From NCBI RefSeq assembly GCF_003967195.1, contig NZ_AP018725.1, positions 1,674,001 to 1,738,000 on the forward strand: a stretch of 64,000 bases of DNA, read 5' to 3'. This document shows positions 50,832 to 60,876 of this stretch, piece by piece (the stretch's first letter is position 1; each line of letters starts with the position of its first letter). The translations under genes and the position numbers were made by a program. This stretch comes from Sulfuriflexus mobilis (GTDB taxonomy: Bacteria > Pseudomonadota > Gammaproteobacteria > AKS1). The notes beneath the pieces were generated by a model, which did not search any database, was not told where the DNA came from, and worked only from the letters and a program-made list of their open reading frames with translations.

Positions 50832-51851
50832 TTATCGTAACTCAAGGCTCTTGTCCCAGCTAACCGACTTTTGCAGCATCAGCATAAGCTTATCGAGCAT
50901 AAAACCAATTACGCCAATAACAAACACGGCAACCATGATCCGTGCCAGGGAATTAGAACTACCATTCTGAAATTCATCCCAGACAAACTTTCCAAGCCCC
51001 GGGTTTTGCGCCAGCATTTCTGCCGCGATCAACACCATCCAGCCAATACCCAGAGACACGCGCAGGCCGGCAAACATCATCGGCACTGAGGCTGGCAATA
51101 CAATTTTGACCACTTTGGTCCACCAGCCAAGTCTTAATACCCGACCCACATTGAGAAGGTCCTTATCAATAGATGTTACACCGACTGCTGTATTGATGAT
51201 CGTAGGCCAGATACAGCAAAGCGTTACAGTAATCGCTGAGGTCAGGTATGACTTGGAAAACATCGGGTCGTCACTGACATACACCGCGCTGACGATTATG
51301 GTCACAATCGGCAACCACGCCAGAGGGGACACCGGCTTGAATATCTGAATAAGCGGATTTATCGCCCTGTATAACGTGATGCTAATCCCGCAGGCCACAC
51401 CTATAGGAATAGCAAATAGCGAGGCAATAATGAATCCACTCGCCACGGTATAAATACTGGTAAAGACCTGGTCAAAGAATGTTGGCTTTCCCGTATAGTC
51501 ACGTATCTTAATCTTTGCATCCGGATTTTTTTCAAGCTTCTTCGCGTTACGCGCATCCTGCCTGAGGTAAAAAGCCTCAGCCTTGTTGCGCTCTGTCACA
51601 TGCTCATCAACAAGAACACGCATTTGTTCCCACACCTGAATCGGCCCAGGCACCACACCAAGCGAGGTCTGGATCTGTGAGGCAGTAAGCCCCCACATTA
51701 ATAGAAAGACAATAAAGGCTATACCCGGAACAATGGCCCCTTGAAGATACGCCATGGACTTTTCCATTATGCGCATATTGCCAAGTGACTGTTGCAGGCT
51801 GGCGAAGAGAGAGAGTTCACTTGCGGATCTTTTTAGTGTCTGTGTTGTCAT
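50832..51851 (-). CDS. nrtB: Nitrate ABC transporter permease
   Basis: The 339-residue integral membrane protein has about six helices and the ABC permease loop (INTAVGVTSIDKDLLNVGRVL). VVKIVLPASVPMMFAGLRVSLGIGWMVLIAAEM near the C-terminus is diagnostic of NrtB. An unusually long periplasmic segment after the first helix (residues about 65-125, rich in Lys and Asp) precedes the permease core. It follows nrtA by 65 bp. Confidence 0.93.
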   Translation of the reverse strand: MTTQTLKRSASELSLFASLQQSLGNMRIMEKSMAYLQGAIVPGIAFIVFLLMWGLTASQIQTSLGVVPGPIQVWEQMRVLVDEHVTERNKAEAFYLRQDARNAKKLEKNPDAKIKIRDYTGKPTFFDQVFTSIYTVASGFIIASLFAIPIGVACGISITLYRAINPLIQIFKPVSPLAWLPIVTIIVSAVYVSDDPMFSKSYLTSAITVTLCCIWPTIINTAVGVTSIDKDLLNVGRVLRLGWWTKVVKIVLPASVPMMFAGLRVSLGIGWMVLIAAEMLAQNPGLGKFVWDEFQNGSSNSLARIMVAVFVIGVIGFMLDKLMLMLQKSVSWDKSLELR

Positions 51852-51916
51852 AAACTGTCACCTTGATAGGCTATCAAACCGGGATATGCCCCCTGCATGA
51901 GCAAGGGGCATATCAT

Positions 51917-53323
51917 TTATGGCTTGTCAGCCCCCTTTAAACCAATTGAAAACTTCTCAAGGTAGGCATTGGGCTTGCTGCCGTCATAGACAATATTGTC
52001 GATAAAGTGCTTCTGTGGTGCCTTGAAGCCGGATTCTTTAACAAAATCCGGAAACTCATCCGCCTTCATTTTGTCTTCGGCAATCAGTTCCTTTGCAGCC
52101 ACGGCATAAATGTCTGGACGATAAACCTTCCTGGCAATATCCATGTACCAATTGTCAGATTTCTTCTCGGAAATCTGACCCCAGCGACGCATCTGGGTCA
52201 GGTACCAGATGGCATCCGAGTAGTAGGGATAGGTCGCGTTGTGACGGAAAAAGACATTGAAGTCCGGCACCTCACGCTTGTCGCCCTTCTCATACTCAAA
52301 GGTCCCGGTCATGCTGTTGGCAATGACATCGTAATCGGCACCAACGTACTGGCTTTTCGACAGGATCTTCACCGCCTCGGGACGATTCTTGTTGTTATTT
52401 TCATCCAGCCACTTGGCAGCACGGATCATGGCCTTTAACACACGGATGTGCGTATTCGGATTTTTTTCGGCCCAGGTCTTGCTGACACCAAAGACCTTTT
52501 CCGGGTTATCCTTCCAGATTTCATAGTCCGTGACAACCGGTACACCAATACCTTTGAAGACGGCTTGCTGGTTCCAGGGCTCACCTACGCAATAGCCATC
52601 GATGGTCCCCGCCTCCATGGTTGACGGCATCTGCGGCGGCGGGGTGACGGACAACAGTGCATCGGCCTTGATCTGACCGCTGATGTCTCCCTTTGCCGGG
52701 GCATAATAGCCCGGGTGTATGCCCCCAGCCGCAAGCCAGTAGCGTAGCTCATAGTTATGTGTGGATACCGGGAAGACCATGCCCATCTTGAAGGGCTTGC
52801 CGGCTTGTTTGTATTCCTCAATGACGGGTTTAAGCGCGTCGGCTTTAATCGGGTGTACCGGTTTGCCATCCTTGTGCGGGATGTGCTTTTTCATCTTTCC
52901 CCAGACGTCATTGGAAACGGTAATGGCATTACCATTTAGGTCCATGCTGAAGGCGGTAATGATATCGGCCTTGGTACCAAAGCCGATGGTGGCACCCAGT
53001 GGCTGTCCTGCCAGCATATGCGCCCCGTCCAGCTCACCATCGATAACACGATCAAGCAGCACCTTCCAGTTAGCCTGCGCCTCGAGGGTCACATAGAGTC
53101 CCTCATCTTCAAAGTATCCCTTCTCATAGGCAATGGCCAGCGGTGCCATATCGGTCAGTTTAATAAAACCGAATTTCAATTCCTCTTTTTCCGGCTCACC
53201 GACGGCGGCAACGGCCTGTGGTAACAGGCCTGCCGATGTCATGGAAAGGGAAAATGCCGTACCGATGAATAACTGCTTGAGGAAACCTCGTCGTGATGGG
53301 CGTAAGGCTGTTAACAACTTCAT
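51917..53323 (-). CDS. nrtA: Nitrate-binding protein NrtA
   Basis: Periplasmic solute-binding protein of about 468 residues. The N-terminus [20 protein letters not shown] carries a twin-arginine signal (SRRGFLK). The mature part has [37 protein letters not shown] and the nitrate-binding type SYCVG/WN motif. The ATG at 53323 has GGGAG at correct spacing; a longer frame to 53350 would include the terminator. It is the first gene of nrtA-nrtB-nrtD. Confidence 0.93.
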   Translation of the reverse strand: MKLLTALRPSRRGFLKQLFIGTAFSLSMTSAGLLPQAVAAVGEPEKEELKFGFIKLTDMAPLAIAYEKGYFEDEGLYVTLEAQANWKVLLDRVIDGELDGAHMLAGQPLGATIGFGTKADIITAFSMDLNGNAITVSNDVWGKMKKHIPHKDGKPVHPIKADALKPVIEEYKQAGKPFKMGMVFPVSTHNYELRYWLAAGGIHPGYYAPAKGDISGQIKADALLSVTPPPQMPSTMEAGTIDGYCVGEPWNQQAVFKGIGVPVVTDYEIWKDNPEKVFGVSKTWAEKNPNTHIRVLKAMIRAAKWLDENNNKNRPEAVKILSKSQYVGADYDVIANSMTGTFEYEKGDKREVPDFNVFFRHNATYPYYSDAIWYLTQMRRWGQISEKKSDNWYMDIARKVYRPDIYAVAAKELIAEDKMKADEFPDFVKESGFKAPQKHFIDNIVYDGSKPNAYLEKFSIGLKGADKP

Positions 53324-53348
53324 AAATCCGCTCCCGCGTTGGATATGC

Positions 53349-53395
53349 AAAAAAAATGGCGCCCGGACAAGGCTTTCACCCTGTTGCAGACACCA
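53349..53395 (-). terminator. Intrinsic terminator in the nrtA leader
   Basis: On the minus strand TGGTGTCTG (53395-53387) pairs with CGGGCGCCA (53365-53357), 9 bp including three wobbles, with an inner ACAGG/CCTTGT hairpin. T8 follows at 53356-53349. It lies between promoter and nrtA, so it must be overcome for expression. Confidence 0.8.
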
Positions 53396-53429
53396 TTGTC
53401 AAAATAATTCATATTGGCCTACGTTGGCC
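53389..53429 (-). promoter_or_regulatory. Two candidate ANTAR-protein hairpins in the nrtA leader
   Basis: P1 is GGCC-AACGTA-GGCC (53429-53416) and P2 is GAC-AATGGT-GTC (53400-53389). Both hexaloops have A1 and G4. P2 shares GGTGTC with the 5' arm of the terminator, so P2 formation would block it. The P2 stem is short (3 bp). Confidence 0.55.
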
Positions 53430-53468
53430 GAGTAAAATGTACTGAACGTCTACTCTGGTATTTACTAG

Positions 53469-53484
53469 AGCAATTCGTGTGCCA
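53469..53484 (-). promoter_or_regulatory. Sigma-54 promoter of nrtA
   Basis: Minus strand TGGCAC-ACGAA-TTGCT is a perfect consensus match. Expected start near 53457, giving a leader of about 134 nt. Confidence 0.87.
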
Positions 53485-53599
53485 ATTGTTATTAAACGCA
53501 CAAAACGCTAGAAAGTAAGCATTTTTGTCGCGATATAAACAAGATTACTCAATGTGGAAGATATTATTACCGCGTAACTTGCATCATCAAGGTGCTTAT

Positions 53600-53616
53600 T
53601 GCACCGATATAGTGCT
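53600..53616. promoter_or_regulatory. NtrC-binding site upstream of nrtA
   Basis: On the minus strand AGCACTATATCGGTGCA is nearly identical to the well-known NtrC dyad of glnA (TGCACTATATTGGTGCA). It lies about 120 bp upstream of the sigma-54 promoter and overlaps the nasT stop codon. An adjacent GGTGC-N5-GCACC half-site pair extends the region. Confidence 0.7.
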
Positions 53617-54223
53617 ATTGCAAGAGTGATGAAATATCGAGGATCTGTTTGGCAATATCAGCGATACGGACATTTTTATCCATGGCCATCTTACGTATTA
53701 ACTTATAGGCCGTATCCTCATCACAGTGTTTTTGCTTCATCACCACGCCTTTTGCCCGATCAATATCCTTGCGGTCACCGAGTGCACACCTGGCCTCGTT
53801 CAATTCCTTTTTAAGACGCTGGCCTTCCTGAAATCGGGCTATCGCCAGGTCAATAATTGGCCTGATACGATGCCGATGGAAACCATCGACCACATAGGCG
53901 CTTACGCCCGACTTGACTACGTCGGCGATGACATCCTCACTACTTTCTTCGACAAACATAATAATCGGTACTGGCCTGTTCTTGTTTACTGCCGATACGG
54001 ATTCCAGCAGACTTTCATCTGGGATACTTATGTCGACCACTATCATGCCCGGCTGATAATCCCGCGCATGATAATAGATATCTGATTTGCGATTTAACTG
54101 CCGAATATCCCGATAGCCCAGCTCAGACATGACCTCGATAAGGTCATGTGAATCGCCGGAATCATCCGTAATCAAGAGCACTTTCTCCGTCATCGCTAAT
54201 ACAGCGTTGTTATCACTACTCAT
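53615..54223 (-). CDS. nasT: ANTAR-domain antiterminator NasT
   Basis: RNA-binding regulator of about 202 residues. An N-terminal receiver domain (VLLITDDSGDSHDLIEVMSE, with Asp in GMIVVDISIPDESLLE) is followed by a C-terminal ANTAR domain (DRAKGVVMKQKHCDEDTAYKLIRKMAMDKN). It lies just upstream of nrtA on the same strand, whose leader has ANTAR-type hairpins. A NasS nitrate-sensing partner is not seen beside it; NrtA-like proteins elsewhere may serve. The start among ATG 54223, ATG 54193 and TTG 54250 is uncertain. Confidence 0.88.
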   Translation of the reverse strand: MSSDNNAVLAMTEKVLLITDDSGDSHDLIEVMSELGYRDIRQLNRKSDIYYHARDYQPGMIVVDISIPDESLLESVSAVNKNRPVPIIMFVEESSEDVIADVVKSGVSAYVVDGFHRHRIRPIIDLAIARFQEGQRLKKELNEARCALGDRKDIDRAKGVVMKQKHCDEDTAYKLIRKMAMDKNVRIADIAKQILDISSLLQ

Positions 54224-54246
54224 CTCGGTAAATTTTAACTTTGTAC

Positions 54247-55458
54247 TCAAGGCTTAACATCTGAGCGCGACTTGCCGATCGCGATCACCCCATTAGGCGT
54301 TATTTTGAACTGTTTGCCATCCTCACTGGCAGAAAAACCGATTTTCGTTGCCGCCGCGATCACGACATCCTTATCGATAATACAGTTGCGTATATGTGCG
54401 CCATCACCCACTTTCACCCCATCGAACAGAATGCTGTCTTCAACAACGGCCTCATCGCCGATATGCACATTAGAAAACAAGATCGACTTCTGCACACTAC
54501 CCCCGGCAATCACGGTGCCTGACGAGATAATCGAGTTTATTGAGATACCTTCATTGCCTAACACACCCGGGACAGTCCTTGCCGGCGGGTACTGTGGCTG
54601 GTGGGTACGAATCGGCCAGTCCCGCTGATATAAATCAATAGGAGGAACCGGCTTCAACAAATCCATATTGGCTTCGTAGAAATCATCCAGGTCAGCGATA
54701 TTCCGCCAGTAACCATCCTGGCTCACCCTGCCCTCTGAGGCACCAAACTCATAAGCATAGACCCGGTGGCTGTCAATCAGACCTGAAATCACATCTGTCG
54801 CCAGCCCATGGGAGGATTGTGCCTGCTCATGGTCCTTGCTGAGCGCCTCGACCAGGAGATCCTTTGAGAAGATATAAATACCCAGTGAGGAAAAAGTCTT
54901 TTTATCCACATCATCTGGTGCTTGTTGCAAACATGCTCGGACACGCTGTTCATCATCCACCTGTAGTGTTAAACAGCCCGTCGCGCACATAGCGGCTGAA
55001 TCTACACAGGCCATGGTCACATCGGCGTTGTTTTTCAAATGCTGTTGTAACAACACGGCGTAGTCCATTCTATATATATTGTCCCCGGAGAGGACGATCA
55101 CATATTTTGCCGGGTTTCGTTCCAGTAGATAAAGATTCTGGTAAATGGCATCCGCCGTGCCGGCATACCAGCCGCTGCCGGTCCGCATCTGCGGGGGTAC
55201 GGCCGTAATGTATTCACCCAGTTCCGGGTTATAAATCGACCAGGCATCACGCAGGTGTTTTTGCAGAGAATGCGACTTGTACTGGGTCAATACCAGTGCA
55301 CGCCGCAGACCGGAATGCAGACAATTAGACAAGGGGAAGTCGATAATACGGTATTTGCCACCAAACGGCACCGCCGCCTTGGTACGCTCATCCGTTAAGG
55401 GAGACAGGCTCTCACCCGCCCCGCCGGCGAGGATAATGGCCAGGGTTTCTTCAATCAT
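54247..55458 (-). CDS. glgC: Glucose-1-phosphate adenylyltransferase (GlgC-like)
   Basis: Makes ADP-glucose for glycogen. The 403-residue protein has the nucleotidyltransferase signature AIILAGGAGESLSPLTDERTKAAVPFGGKYRIIDF at the N-terminus, WYAGTADAIYQNL, VLSGDNIYRMDY and a left-handed beta-helix with repeated GDEAVVEDSIL-type turns at the C-terminus. The usual GGxGxRLxPLT motif is GAGESLSPLT here, so the conserved Arg is replaced by Glu. The stop lies next to nasT; nasT begins 24 bp after it or less. Confidence 0.85.
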   Translation of the reverse strand: MIEETLAIILAGGAGESLSPLTDERTKAAVPFGGKYRIIDFPLSNCLHSGLRRALVLTQYKSHSLQKHLRDAWSIYNPELGEYITAVPPQMRTGSGWYAGTADAIYQNLYLLERNPAKYVIVLSGDNIYRMDYAVLLQQHLKNNADVTMACVDSAAMCATGCLTLQVDDEQRVRACLQQAPDDVDKKTFSSLGIYIFSKDLLVEALSKDHEQAQSSHGLATDVISGLIDSHRVYAYEFGASEGRVSQDGYWRNIADLDDFYEANMDLLKPVPPIDLYQRDWPIRTHQPQYPPARTVPGVLGNEGISINSIISSGTVIAGGSVQKSILFSNVHIGDEAVVEDSILFDGVKVGDGAHIRNCIIDKDVVIAAATKIGFSASEDGKQFKITPNGVIAIGKSRSDVKP

Positions 55459-55615
55459 GCTATGACCTGTATTCAAACTATTTAATGTTCTGAATGCAAA
55501 GGCCATGCCGCTTTTATGCGGTCAATTCAGCGGAAATACACTTCAAAATGGTGCGCCAGGTGATATCAGCCGGTGTATGCGCACCCAGCTGGTGCATATC
55601 GATCGGTGCTGTGCG

Positions 55616-56215
55616 TCAGGGGGATTTGGTGAGTAGACGGATGTCTTCGGGACTGTTCAGGTTGCTCAGGCGTTGTGGCTGCTCGGAAAAGTCGACACGG
55701 GCATAGCCTGTGGCCTCAACCCATTGCATCAGTTTCAGGTCGCCTTGTTCCAGCCTCTTGCGGACGCCCTCATAAACACTTCTTTTCATCAGGTTGATCA
55801 CCGGGTGGAGTCGCTGCGCATCCGTGGCAATGGCCATAGGCTGATCGCTGGCCTGCAAGGCTGCAACCATCAGGGCCAGAAGATTTACGGGTAACAAGGG
55901 GCTGTCACAGGGCACACAGAGTAAATAGGGCTTGTCTGTTGCGGCAAACGCCGCATCAATACCGGCCAGTGGCCCACAAAATCCTTCCTGTCTGTCGCCA
56001 ATAACCGGATAGGAAAAGGCCTCGTATTGTTTAATGTTACGATTGGCGCTAATTACCAGGCTCTCGACTTGTGGTGCGATGATATCGATAACATGCGCAA
56101 TCAGGGGCTTGCCATTCAGCTCGATCAATCCCTTGTCTTCACCACCTACACGACGACCCATGCCACCGGCGAGAATAACGGCGGCCACATCTTTATATGC
56201 TATGGGCTTTGTCAC
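55616..56215 (-). CDS. mobA: Molybdenum cofactor guanylyltransferase MobA
   Basis: Attaches GMP to Mo-molybdopterin to form MGD, the cofactor of NasA. The 199-residue protein has AAVILAGGMGRRVGGEDKGLIELNGKPL at the N-terminus and LCVPCDSPLLP in the centre. Its ATG overlaps the moeA stop (ATGA), showing a moeA-mobA operon placed beside the nitrate genes. Confidence 0.95.
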   Translation of the reverse strand: MTKPIAYKDVAAVILAGGMGRRVGGEDKGLIELNGKPLIAHVIDIIAPQVESLVISANRNIKQYEAFSYPVIGDRQEGFCGPLAGIDAAFAATDKPYLLCVPCDSPLLPVNLLALMVAALQASDQPMAIATDAQRLHPVINLMKRSVYEGVRKRLEQGDLKLMQWVEATGYARVDFSEQPQRLSNLNSPEDIRLLTKSP

Positions 56216-57444
56216 GAAAGCAATTCGAAAAAATCCAGCCAGGTGATGCTATCGCCCCGCTTGACGGTGGCGTGTTCGGGGATCTCGACCAGGCCATGCG
56301 CCCACACCGTTGAGGTTAACACCCCTGAGCTCTGTGATGGATAAAGTGTTGCCTTGACAACACCTTCATCAGTATGGAGTTGGGCACGGACAAACTCACG
56401 ACGTGGACCTTCTTTCGGCCAGTCAAAGTCCGCCATCACCTGCATTCGGCGCGGCATGACATCCTCTATACCCATCATGCGCAGGATAAACGGTCGCGCA
56501 AACAAACAGAAGGTCGCAAAGGCCGACACCGGGTTACCCGGCAAACCGAGGAAGGCACTGTTGGCGACTTTACCAAAGGCCACCGGCTTACCCGGCTTCA
56601 TGGCAACACGCCACATATCGACACTGCCAAGTTGATCCAGCGCGGCCTTGACATAGTCCTCTTCGCCGACTGAGACACCACCGGTGGTCATAATCAAATC
56701 AGCATTCTTCGATGCCTCTTGTAATGCGTTCACGGTTGCTGCAAGTGAATCAGGGATACTGCCGAGGTCGATAATTTCACAGTCTAATGTCTGTAGCAGA
56801 CCGGTAAGGATAAAGCGGTTCGAGTTATAGATTTGACCCGGCCCAACGGCTTCACCCGGTGCAACCAGTTCATCGCCGGTTGAGAAGATTGCCACGCGCG
56901 GCTTACGCCAGACCGCGATCTTTGGGATACCCACCGAGGCGATCAAACCAACATCTTGTGGACGCAGGCGTGTACCGGCTGGCAGGATTTTTGCGCCGGC
57001 CTGAATGTCTTCGCCGGCTCGACGGATATGATCACCAACGCAGACCTCTGCATTCACCGTCAGGCTATCCCCTTCCTGCACGCACTGTTCCTGCATCACC
57101 ACCGCATCAGCGCCCTCCGGGATGGGCGCACCGGTAAAGATGCGTGCGGCCTCACCGGCATTAAGCCTTTTCCCAACCGTCCCGGCCGGGATGCGCTGGC
57201 TAACAGTCAGGCCAGTACCCTTCGCAACATCTGCCGCGCGTAGTGCGTAACCATCCATCGCCGTGTTATCGGCCGGTGGCACATTGATCGTCGAATGCAC
57301 GTCCTCGGCCAGTACCCGGCCACGCGCTGAGAACAGGTCAACCTGTTCTTTATCAACTATAGGCGTGGCACGTTCCAACAGGAAGTGAAGCGCCTCATCG
57401 ACCGTGAGCATTTTGTCGTTAGGATTAAAACAGGGATCAATCAT
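56212..57444 (-). CDS. moeA: Molybdopterin molybdenumtransferase MoeA
   Basis: Inserts molybdenum into adenylylated molybdopterin. The 410-residue protein has VPPADNTAMDGYALRA, ARIFTGAPIPEGADAVVMQE, IFSTGDELV, MTTGGVSVGEEDYVK and KPVAFGKVANSAFLGLPGNPVS, all in family order. The ATG at 57444 is preferred over a GTG three codons earlier. Confidence 0.95.
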   Translation of the reverse strand: MIDPCFNPNDKMLTVDEALHFLLERATPIVDKEQVDLFSARGRVLAEDVHSTINVPPADNTAMDGYALRAADVAKGTGLTVSQRIPAGTVGKRLNAGEAARIFTGAPIPEGADAVVMQEQCVQEGDSLTVNAEVCVGDHIRRAGEDIQAGAKILPAGTRLRPQDVGLIASVGIPKIAVWRKPRVAIFSTGDELVAPGEAVGPGQIYNSNRFILTGLLQTLDCEIIDLGSIPDSLAATVNALQEASKNADLIMTTGGVSVGEEDYVKAALDQLGSVDMWRVAMKPGKPVAFGKVANSAFLGLPGNPVSAFATFCLFARPFILRMMGIEDVMPRRMQVMADFDWPKEGPRREFVRAQLHTDEGVVKATLYPSQSSGVLTSTVWAHGLVEIPEHATVKRGDSITWLDFFELLS

Positions 57445-57493
57445 ATCTTTCACTTCGGTGTATTAATTAAACGAAGGGGATAATAATCAGAGT

Positions 57494-57638
57494 ATTGGTC
57501 GGGGCGAAAGGGTGAACCATGACCGATTGTCCTTAATGGACAATCGCAGCATGGTGAACGCCCAGCGGGCCGGCAATCCGTTCGTCCTCATCTACCAGCC
57601 GCGAGGCTGGATAAAATTAAATTGGTCGGGGCGAAAGG
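57494..57638. repeat. 18-bp direct repeat of the tRNA-Pro 3' end
   Basis: ATTGGTCGGGGCGAAAGG occurs at 57494-57511 and at 57621-57638, the second being the 3' end of tRNA-Pro plus flank. Between them lie two perfect hairpins, CGATTGTCC-N5-GGACAATCG (57524-57546) and CCAGCC-GCGA-GGCTGG (57595-57610). This looks like an att-type duplication or a degraded second tRNA end. Confidence 0.7.
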
Positions 57639-57699
57639 ATTTGAACCTTCGACCACCGGCACCCCATGCCGGTGCGCTACCAGACTGCGCTACGCCCCG
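57623..57699 (-). tRNA. tRNA-Pro(GGG)
   Basis: The minus strand folds as a full cloverleaf of 77 nt: acceptor CGGGGCG / CGCCCCG, anticodon stem CCGGC / GCCGG with loop ATGGGGT (anticodon GGG), T-loop GGTTCAAATCC and an encoded CCA end. It reads Pro codons CCC/CCU. Confidence 0.97.
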
Positions 57700-57764
57700 T
57701 TAGTGTGATCTTGCCACAGATCGACGTTTGGCTAAATACTAAAGGTTGGAAAAAACCCGACTAA

Positions 57765-58121
57765 TCAGGTCTTGAGGATATGCAACAACTCTTCAAGTTC
57801 GGTACGTACCTGGCGAATGATCTGCTGGCTCTGGATAGAGTCATCCTTGGCCTCACTACCGGCCAGTTTCTGGCGTGCACCGCCGATCGTAAAGCCCTGC
57901 TCGTAAAGCAGGTTGCGGATCTGGCGGATCATGATCACATCCTGACGCTGGTAATAACGGCGGTTACCACGGCGTTTTACCGGCTTCAGCTGTGGAAATT
58001 CCTGTTCCCAATAACGCAGCACGTGTGGTTTGACCTCACACAGGTCGCTGACCTCACCTATGGTGAAGTAACGCTTTCCGGGGATCGCGGGCAGTTCGTT
58101 ATTATTGCTCGGTTCCAGCAT
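57765..58121 (-). CDS. MerR-family transcriptional regulator
   Basis: The 118-residue protein has an N-terminal MerR helix-turn-helix ([40 protein letters not shown]) and a short coiled C-terminus without metal-binding Cys. It is the small type always found after ihfA in gammaproteobacteria; its target is not established. It overlaps the end of ihfA by 20 bp. Confidence 0.92.
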   Translation of the reverse strand: MLEPSNNNELPAIPGKRYFTIGEVSDLCEVKPHVLRYWEQEFPQLKPVKRRGNRRYYQRQDVIMIRQIRNLLYEQGFTIGGARQKLAGSEAKDDSIQSQQIIRQVRTELEELLHILKT

Positions 58122-58401
58122 ATGCTTCTACTCGTGACTTGAGTTTCTGTCCGGGGCGGAATGTCACCACACGACGTGCGGTAATCGGAATTTCTTCGCC
58201 TGTCTTGGGGTTCCGACCCGGGCGCTCATTCTTATCGCGCAGATCAAAATTTCCAAAACCGGAGAGTTTTACCTGGTGTCCTTGCTCGAGCGCACCGCGG
58301 ATCTCTTCGAAAAACTGCTCGACGATCTCTTTCGCCTCGCGTTTGTTCAATCCCAGCTCCTCGAACAGGCGCTCGGCCATTTCTGCTTTTGTTAGTGCCA
58401 T
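58102..58401 (-). CDS. ihfA: Integration host factor subunit alpha
   Basis: DNA-bending HU/IHF protein of 99 residues: [40 protein letters not shown] with the intercalating Pro arm, and [13 protein letters not shown]. It follows pheT by 10 bp, the standard pheST-ihfA arrangement. IHF often assists sigma-54 promoters such as those found here. Confidence 0.98.
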   Translation of the reverse strand: MALTKAEMAERLFEELGLNKREAKEIVEQFFEEIRGALEQGHQVKLSGFGNFDLRDKNERPGRNPKTGEEIPITARRVVTFRPGQKLKSRVEAYAGTEQ

Positions 58402-58411
58402 GCCCTGCTCT

Positions 58412-60790
58412 CTAATCTCTTAAAGTTGCATCATATTCTGACTTTAATGCCGATAACACCGCTTCCAGAACGGCCTCAACATCAGAGTCTGTAAGAGTGC
58501 GCGAAGTCGCCTGTAAGGTCAAGCCCAGAGCAAGACTTTTTCGCCCTGAATCAATACCTTTGCCACTATATACGTCAAATAACTCGAGGTTGTGAAGCTT
58601 ATCCCCTGCTGCCATTCTAATTGTATTACAAACATTTTCGGCAGCGACCGCCTCATTTACGATGATGGCGATATCACGACGTATAGAAGGATAGCGGGAA
58701 ACCTCAGTAAATCCAGGCAATTCACCCGCTTGCAGGGCATCCAGCGACATTTCGAAGGCAAAAACGGCCCCTGACAGGCCCATTTCACGGACCAATAGCG
58801 GATGCAGCGCGCCAATAACACCAATTTCCTCGCCATGACGACTGATTTTCGCCGTTTGACCGGGGTGATACACCGGATTTTCCGCGGCGACAAAGCTCAC
58901 AGAGCCCAGTCCACCACTCATGGCCAGCAGGTCCTCGACATCCGCCTTCATATCGAAATAGTCAAAGCCCCGGCCCTCTACTGCCCACTGTTCTGTCAGG
59001 GCAGTCCCCGAGGCGACCCCAGCGATAGTTCTTTTTTCATTAATATCATTATCTTGCTTAATATAGTTAACACCACACTCGAAGAGCAGGACACGGTCCT
59101 GCTGGCGGTTAAGATTGTATTTCAGCGACTCAACCAGGCCCGGCAAGAGGCTGGTGCGCATGACGGCCATATCGGCCGCCAGGGGGTTGGCCAGCGCCAT
59201 GGCCGTCTGCCCCGGGCTGAAGCGGGCCTGCATGGCTGGGTCGATAAAGCTGTAATTGACCGCCTCCTGGTAGCCGCGGTCGACCAGGCGCTGGCGGATA
59301 CGGCGTAGCGGCAGCTTGGTCTCATCACGCGGGGCAATTTCCAACTCGGCCTGCGGGTGGCGGGTAGGCAATTGGTCATAGCCGTAGATCCGGCCAATCT
59401 CCTCGATCAGGTCAACCTCAATGCCGACATCAAAACGGAAGGCCGGCGGTGTCACCTGCCAGTCGCCTGTACCGGTTTCCACGTGCATGCCGAGTCGTCC
59501 AAGCATACCGCTGACCTCAGCGGCCGGCACGGTGATGCCCAACACACGTTCTATGCGCGCGGCGCGGAGGCTGATCGGCGTCGGTGTGGGCAAATGGGCC
59601 TCACTGAGCACCTCGATGACCGGACCGGGTTCACCACCAACGATCTCCAGCAACAGTGCCGTTGCACGCTCCATCGCCTGTCTCTGTATCTGCGGGTCCA
59701 CACCTCGCTCAAAGCGGTGTGAGGAGTCTGTATGCAGGCCATAACCGCGCGCCCGGCCGGCAATACTCTCCGGGGCAAAAAAGGCGCTCTCAAGGAACAG
59801 GTGTTTACTGCTATCCGTCACCCCGCTATGCTCGCCACCCATGATCCCGGCCAGGGCCAACGGGCCACGCGCATCGGCGATCACCAGCGTATCCGGCTTG
59901 AGTGCTAGCTTGTTGCCATCCAGCAGTACCAGTGTCTCCTGACGAACTGCCTGACGCACCCATATCCCGCCCTGCAGCGTGTCGAGGTCAAAGGCGTGCA
60001 TGGGCTGCCCCAGTTCCAACAGGACATAGTTGGTGACATCGACCACCGGGCTGATGCTGCGCAGGCCACTGCGACGCAGGCGCTCCTGCATCCACATCGG
60101 GGTTTGTGCCGAGGTATCGATATTGCGGATCACACGCCCGAGATAACGCGGACAATCTTCCGTAGCCTGAACCTCTACCGGCAAGGTGTCTGAAATCATT
60201 GCCGCGACGGCATCCATGGCCGGTTGCTGTACATCCATATTAAACAAAACGCCGGTCTCACGGGCCAAACCCGCCATACCCAGACAGTCACCACGATTTG
60301 GGGTCAGGCCCAGCTCAATACTGACATCGTCGAGTTTTAGATACTCTCGCACATCCGCGCCCGGTTCGGCATCCTCTGGTAATGGCAACAGGCCTTCGGC
60401 TTCTTCAGCCAGACCCAGCTCGGCGGCCGAGCACAACATGCCGAATGACTCGACGCCACGCAACTTGCCCTTTTTAATCTTCATGCCGCCGGGCAGTTTT
60501 GCCCCAACCAGTGCAGCGGGGACACGCATGCCGTTCGAGACATTCGCTGCACCACAGACGATCTGTAACCAGTCCGGCTCGCCCACATTCACCTTGCAGA
60601 CGCGCAGACGATCGGCGTCCGGGTGTTGTTCAACGGCCATGACCTCACCGACAACGATCTTGCTGAACTCGCCCGCCACCGGTTCAATGGCATCGACCTC
60701 AAGCCCGGCCATGGTTAAACGGTGCCCGAGCTCTTCAGTCGAGACATCCGGGTTTACCCATTCACGTAACCATTGTTCACTGAATTTCAT
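58412..60790 (-). CDS. pheT: Phenylalanyl-tRNA synthetase beta subunit
   Basis: The 792-residue beta chain begins [20 protein letters not shown], has the EMAP-like tRNA-binding domain near 40-150 ([24 protein letters not shown]), the B3/B4 editing domain, B5, and a C-terminal ferredoxin-like anticodon-binding domain ([18 protein letters not shown]). Length is normal. A 217-bp gap with an inverted repeat separates it from pheS. Confidence 0.97.
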   Translation of the reverse strand: MKFSEQWLREWVNPDVSTEELGHRLTMAGLEVDAIEPVAGEFSKIVVGEVMAVEQHPDADRLRVCKVNVGEPDWLQIVCGAANVSNGMRVPAALVGAKLPGGMKIKKGKLRGVESFGMLCSAAELGLAEEAEGLLPLPEDAEPGADVREYLKLDDVSIELGLTPNRGDCLGMAGLARETGVLFNMDVQQPAMDAVAAMISDTLPVEVQATEDCPRYLGRVIRNIDTSAQTPMWMQERLRRSGLRSISPVVDVTNYVLLELGQPMHAFDLDTLQGGIWVRQAVRQETLVLLDGNKLALKPDTLVIADARGPLALAGIMGGEHSGVTDSSKHLFLESAFFAPESIAGRARGYGLHTDSSHRFERGVDPQIQRQAMERATALLLEIVGGEPGPVIEVLSEAHLPTPTPISLRAARIERVLGITVPAAEVSGMLGRLGMHVETGTGDWQVTPPAFRFDVGIEVDLIEEIGRIYGYDQLPTRHPQAELEIAPRDETKLPLRRIRQRLVDRGYQEAVNYSFIDPAMQARFSPGQTAMALANPLAADMAVMRTSLLPGLVESLKYNLNRQQDRVLLFECGVNYIKQDNDINEKRTIAGVASGTALTEQWAVEGRGFDYFDMKADVEDLLAMSGGLGSVSFVAAENPVYHPGQTAKISRHGEEIGVIGALHPLLVREMGLSGAVFAFEMSLDALQAGELPGFTEVSRYPSIRRDIAIIVNEAVAAENVCNTIRMAAGDKLHNLELFDVYSGKGIDSGRKSLALGLTLQATSRTLTDSDVEAVLEAVLSALKSEYDATLRD

Positions 60791-60876
60791 ATCTTATAAC
60801 TCACCGAGGTTAACGCAAAACACGTCAACACATAATCATAACTCACTAAATTTCGTTATTTTCTGACTCACAGATA

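Noticed and set aside
57494-57638. A present integrated island at tRNA-Pro
   Set aside because: Only 109 bp lie between the repeats and no integrase is present, so at most a scar or unused site remains.
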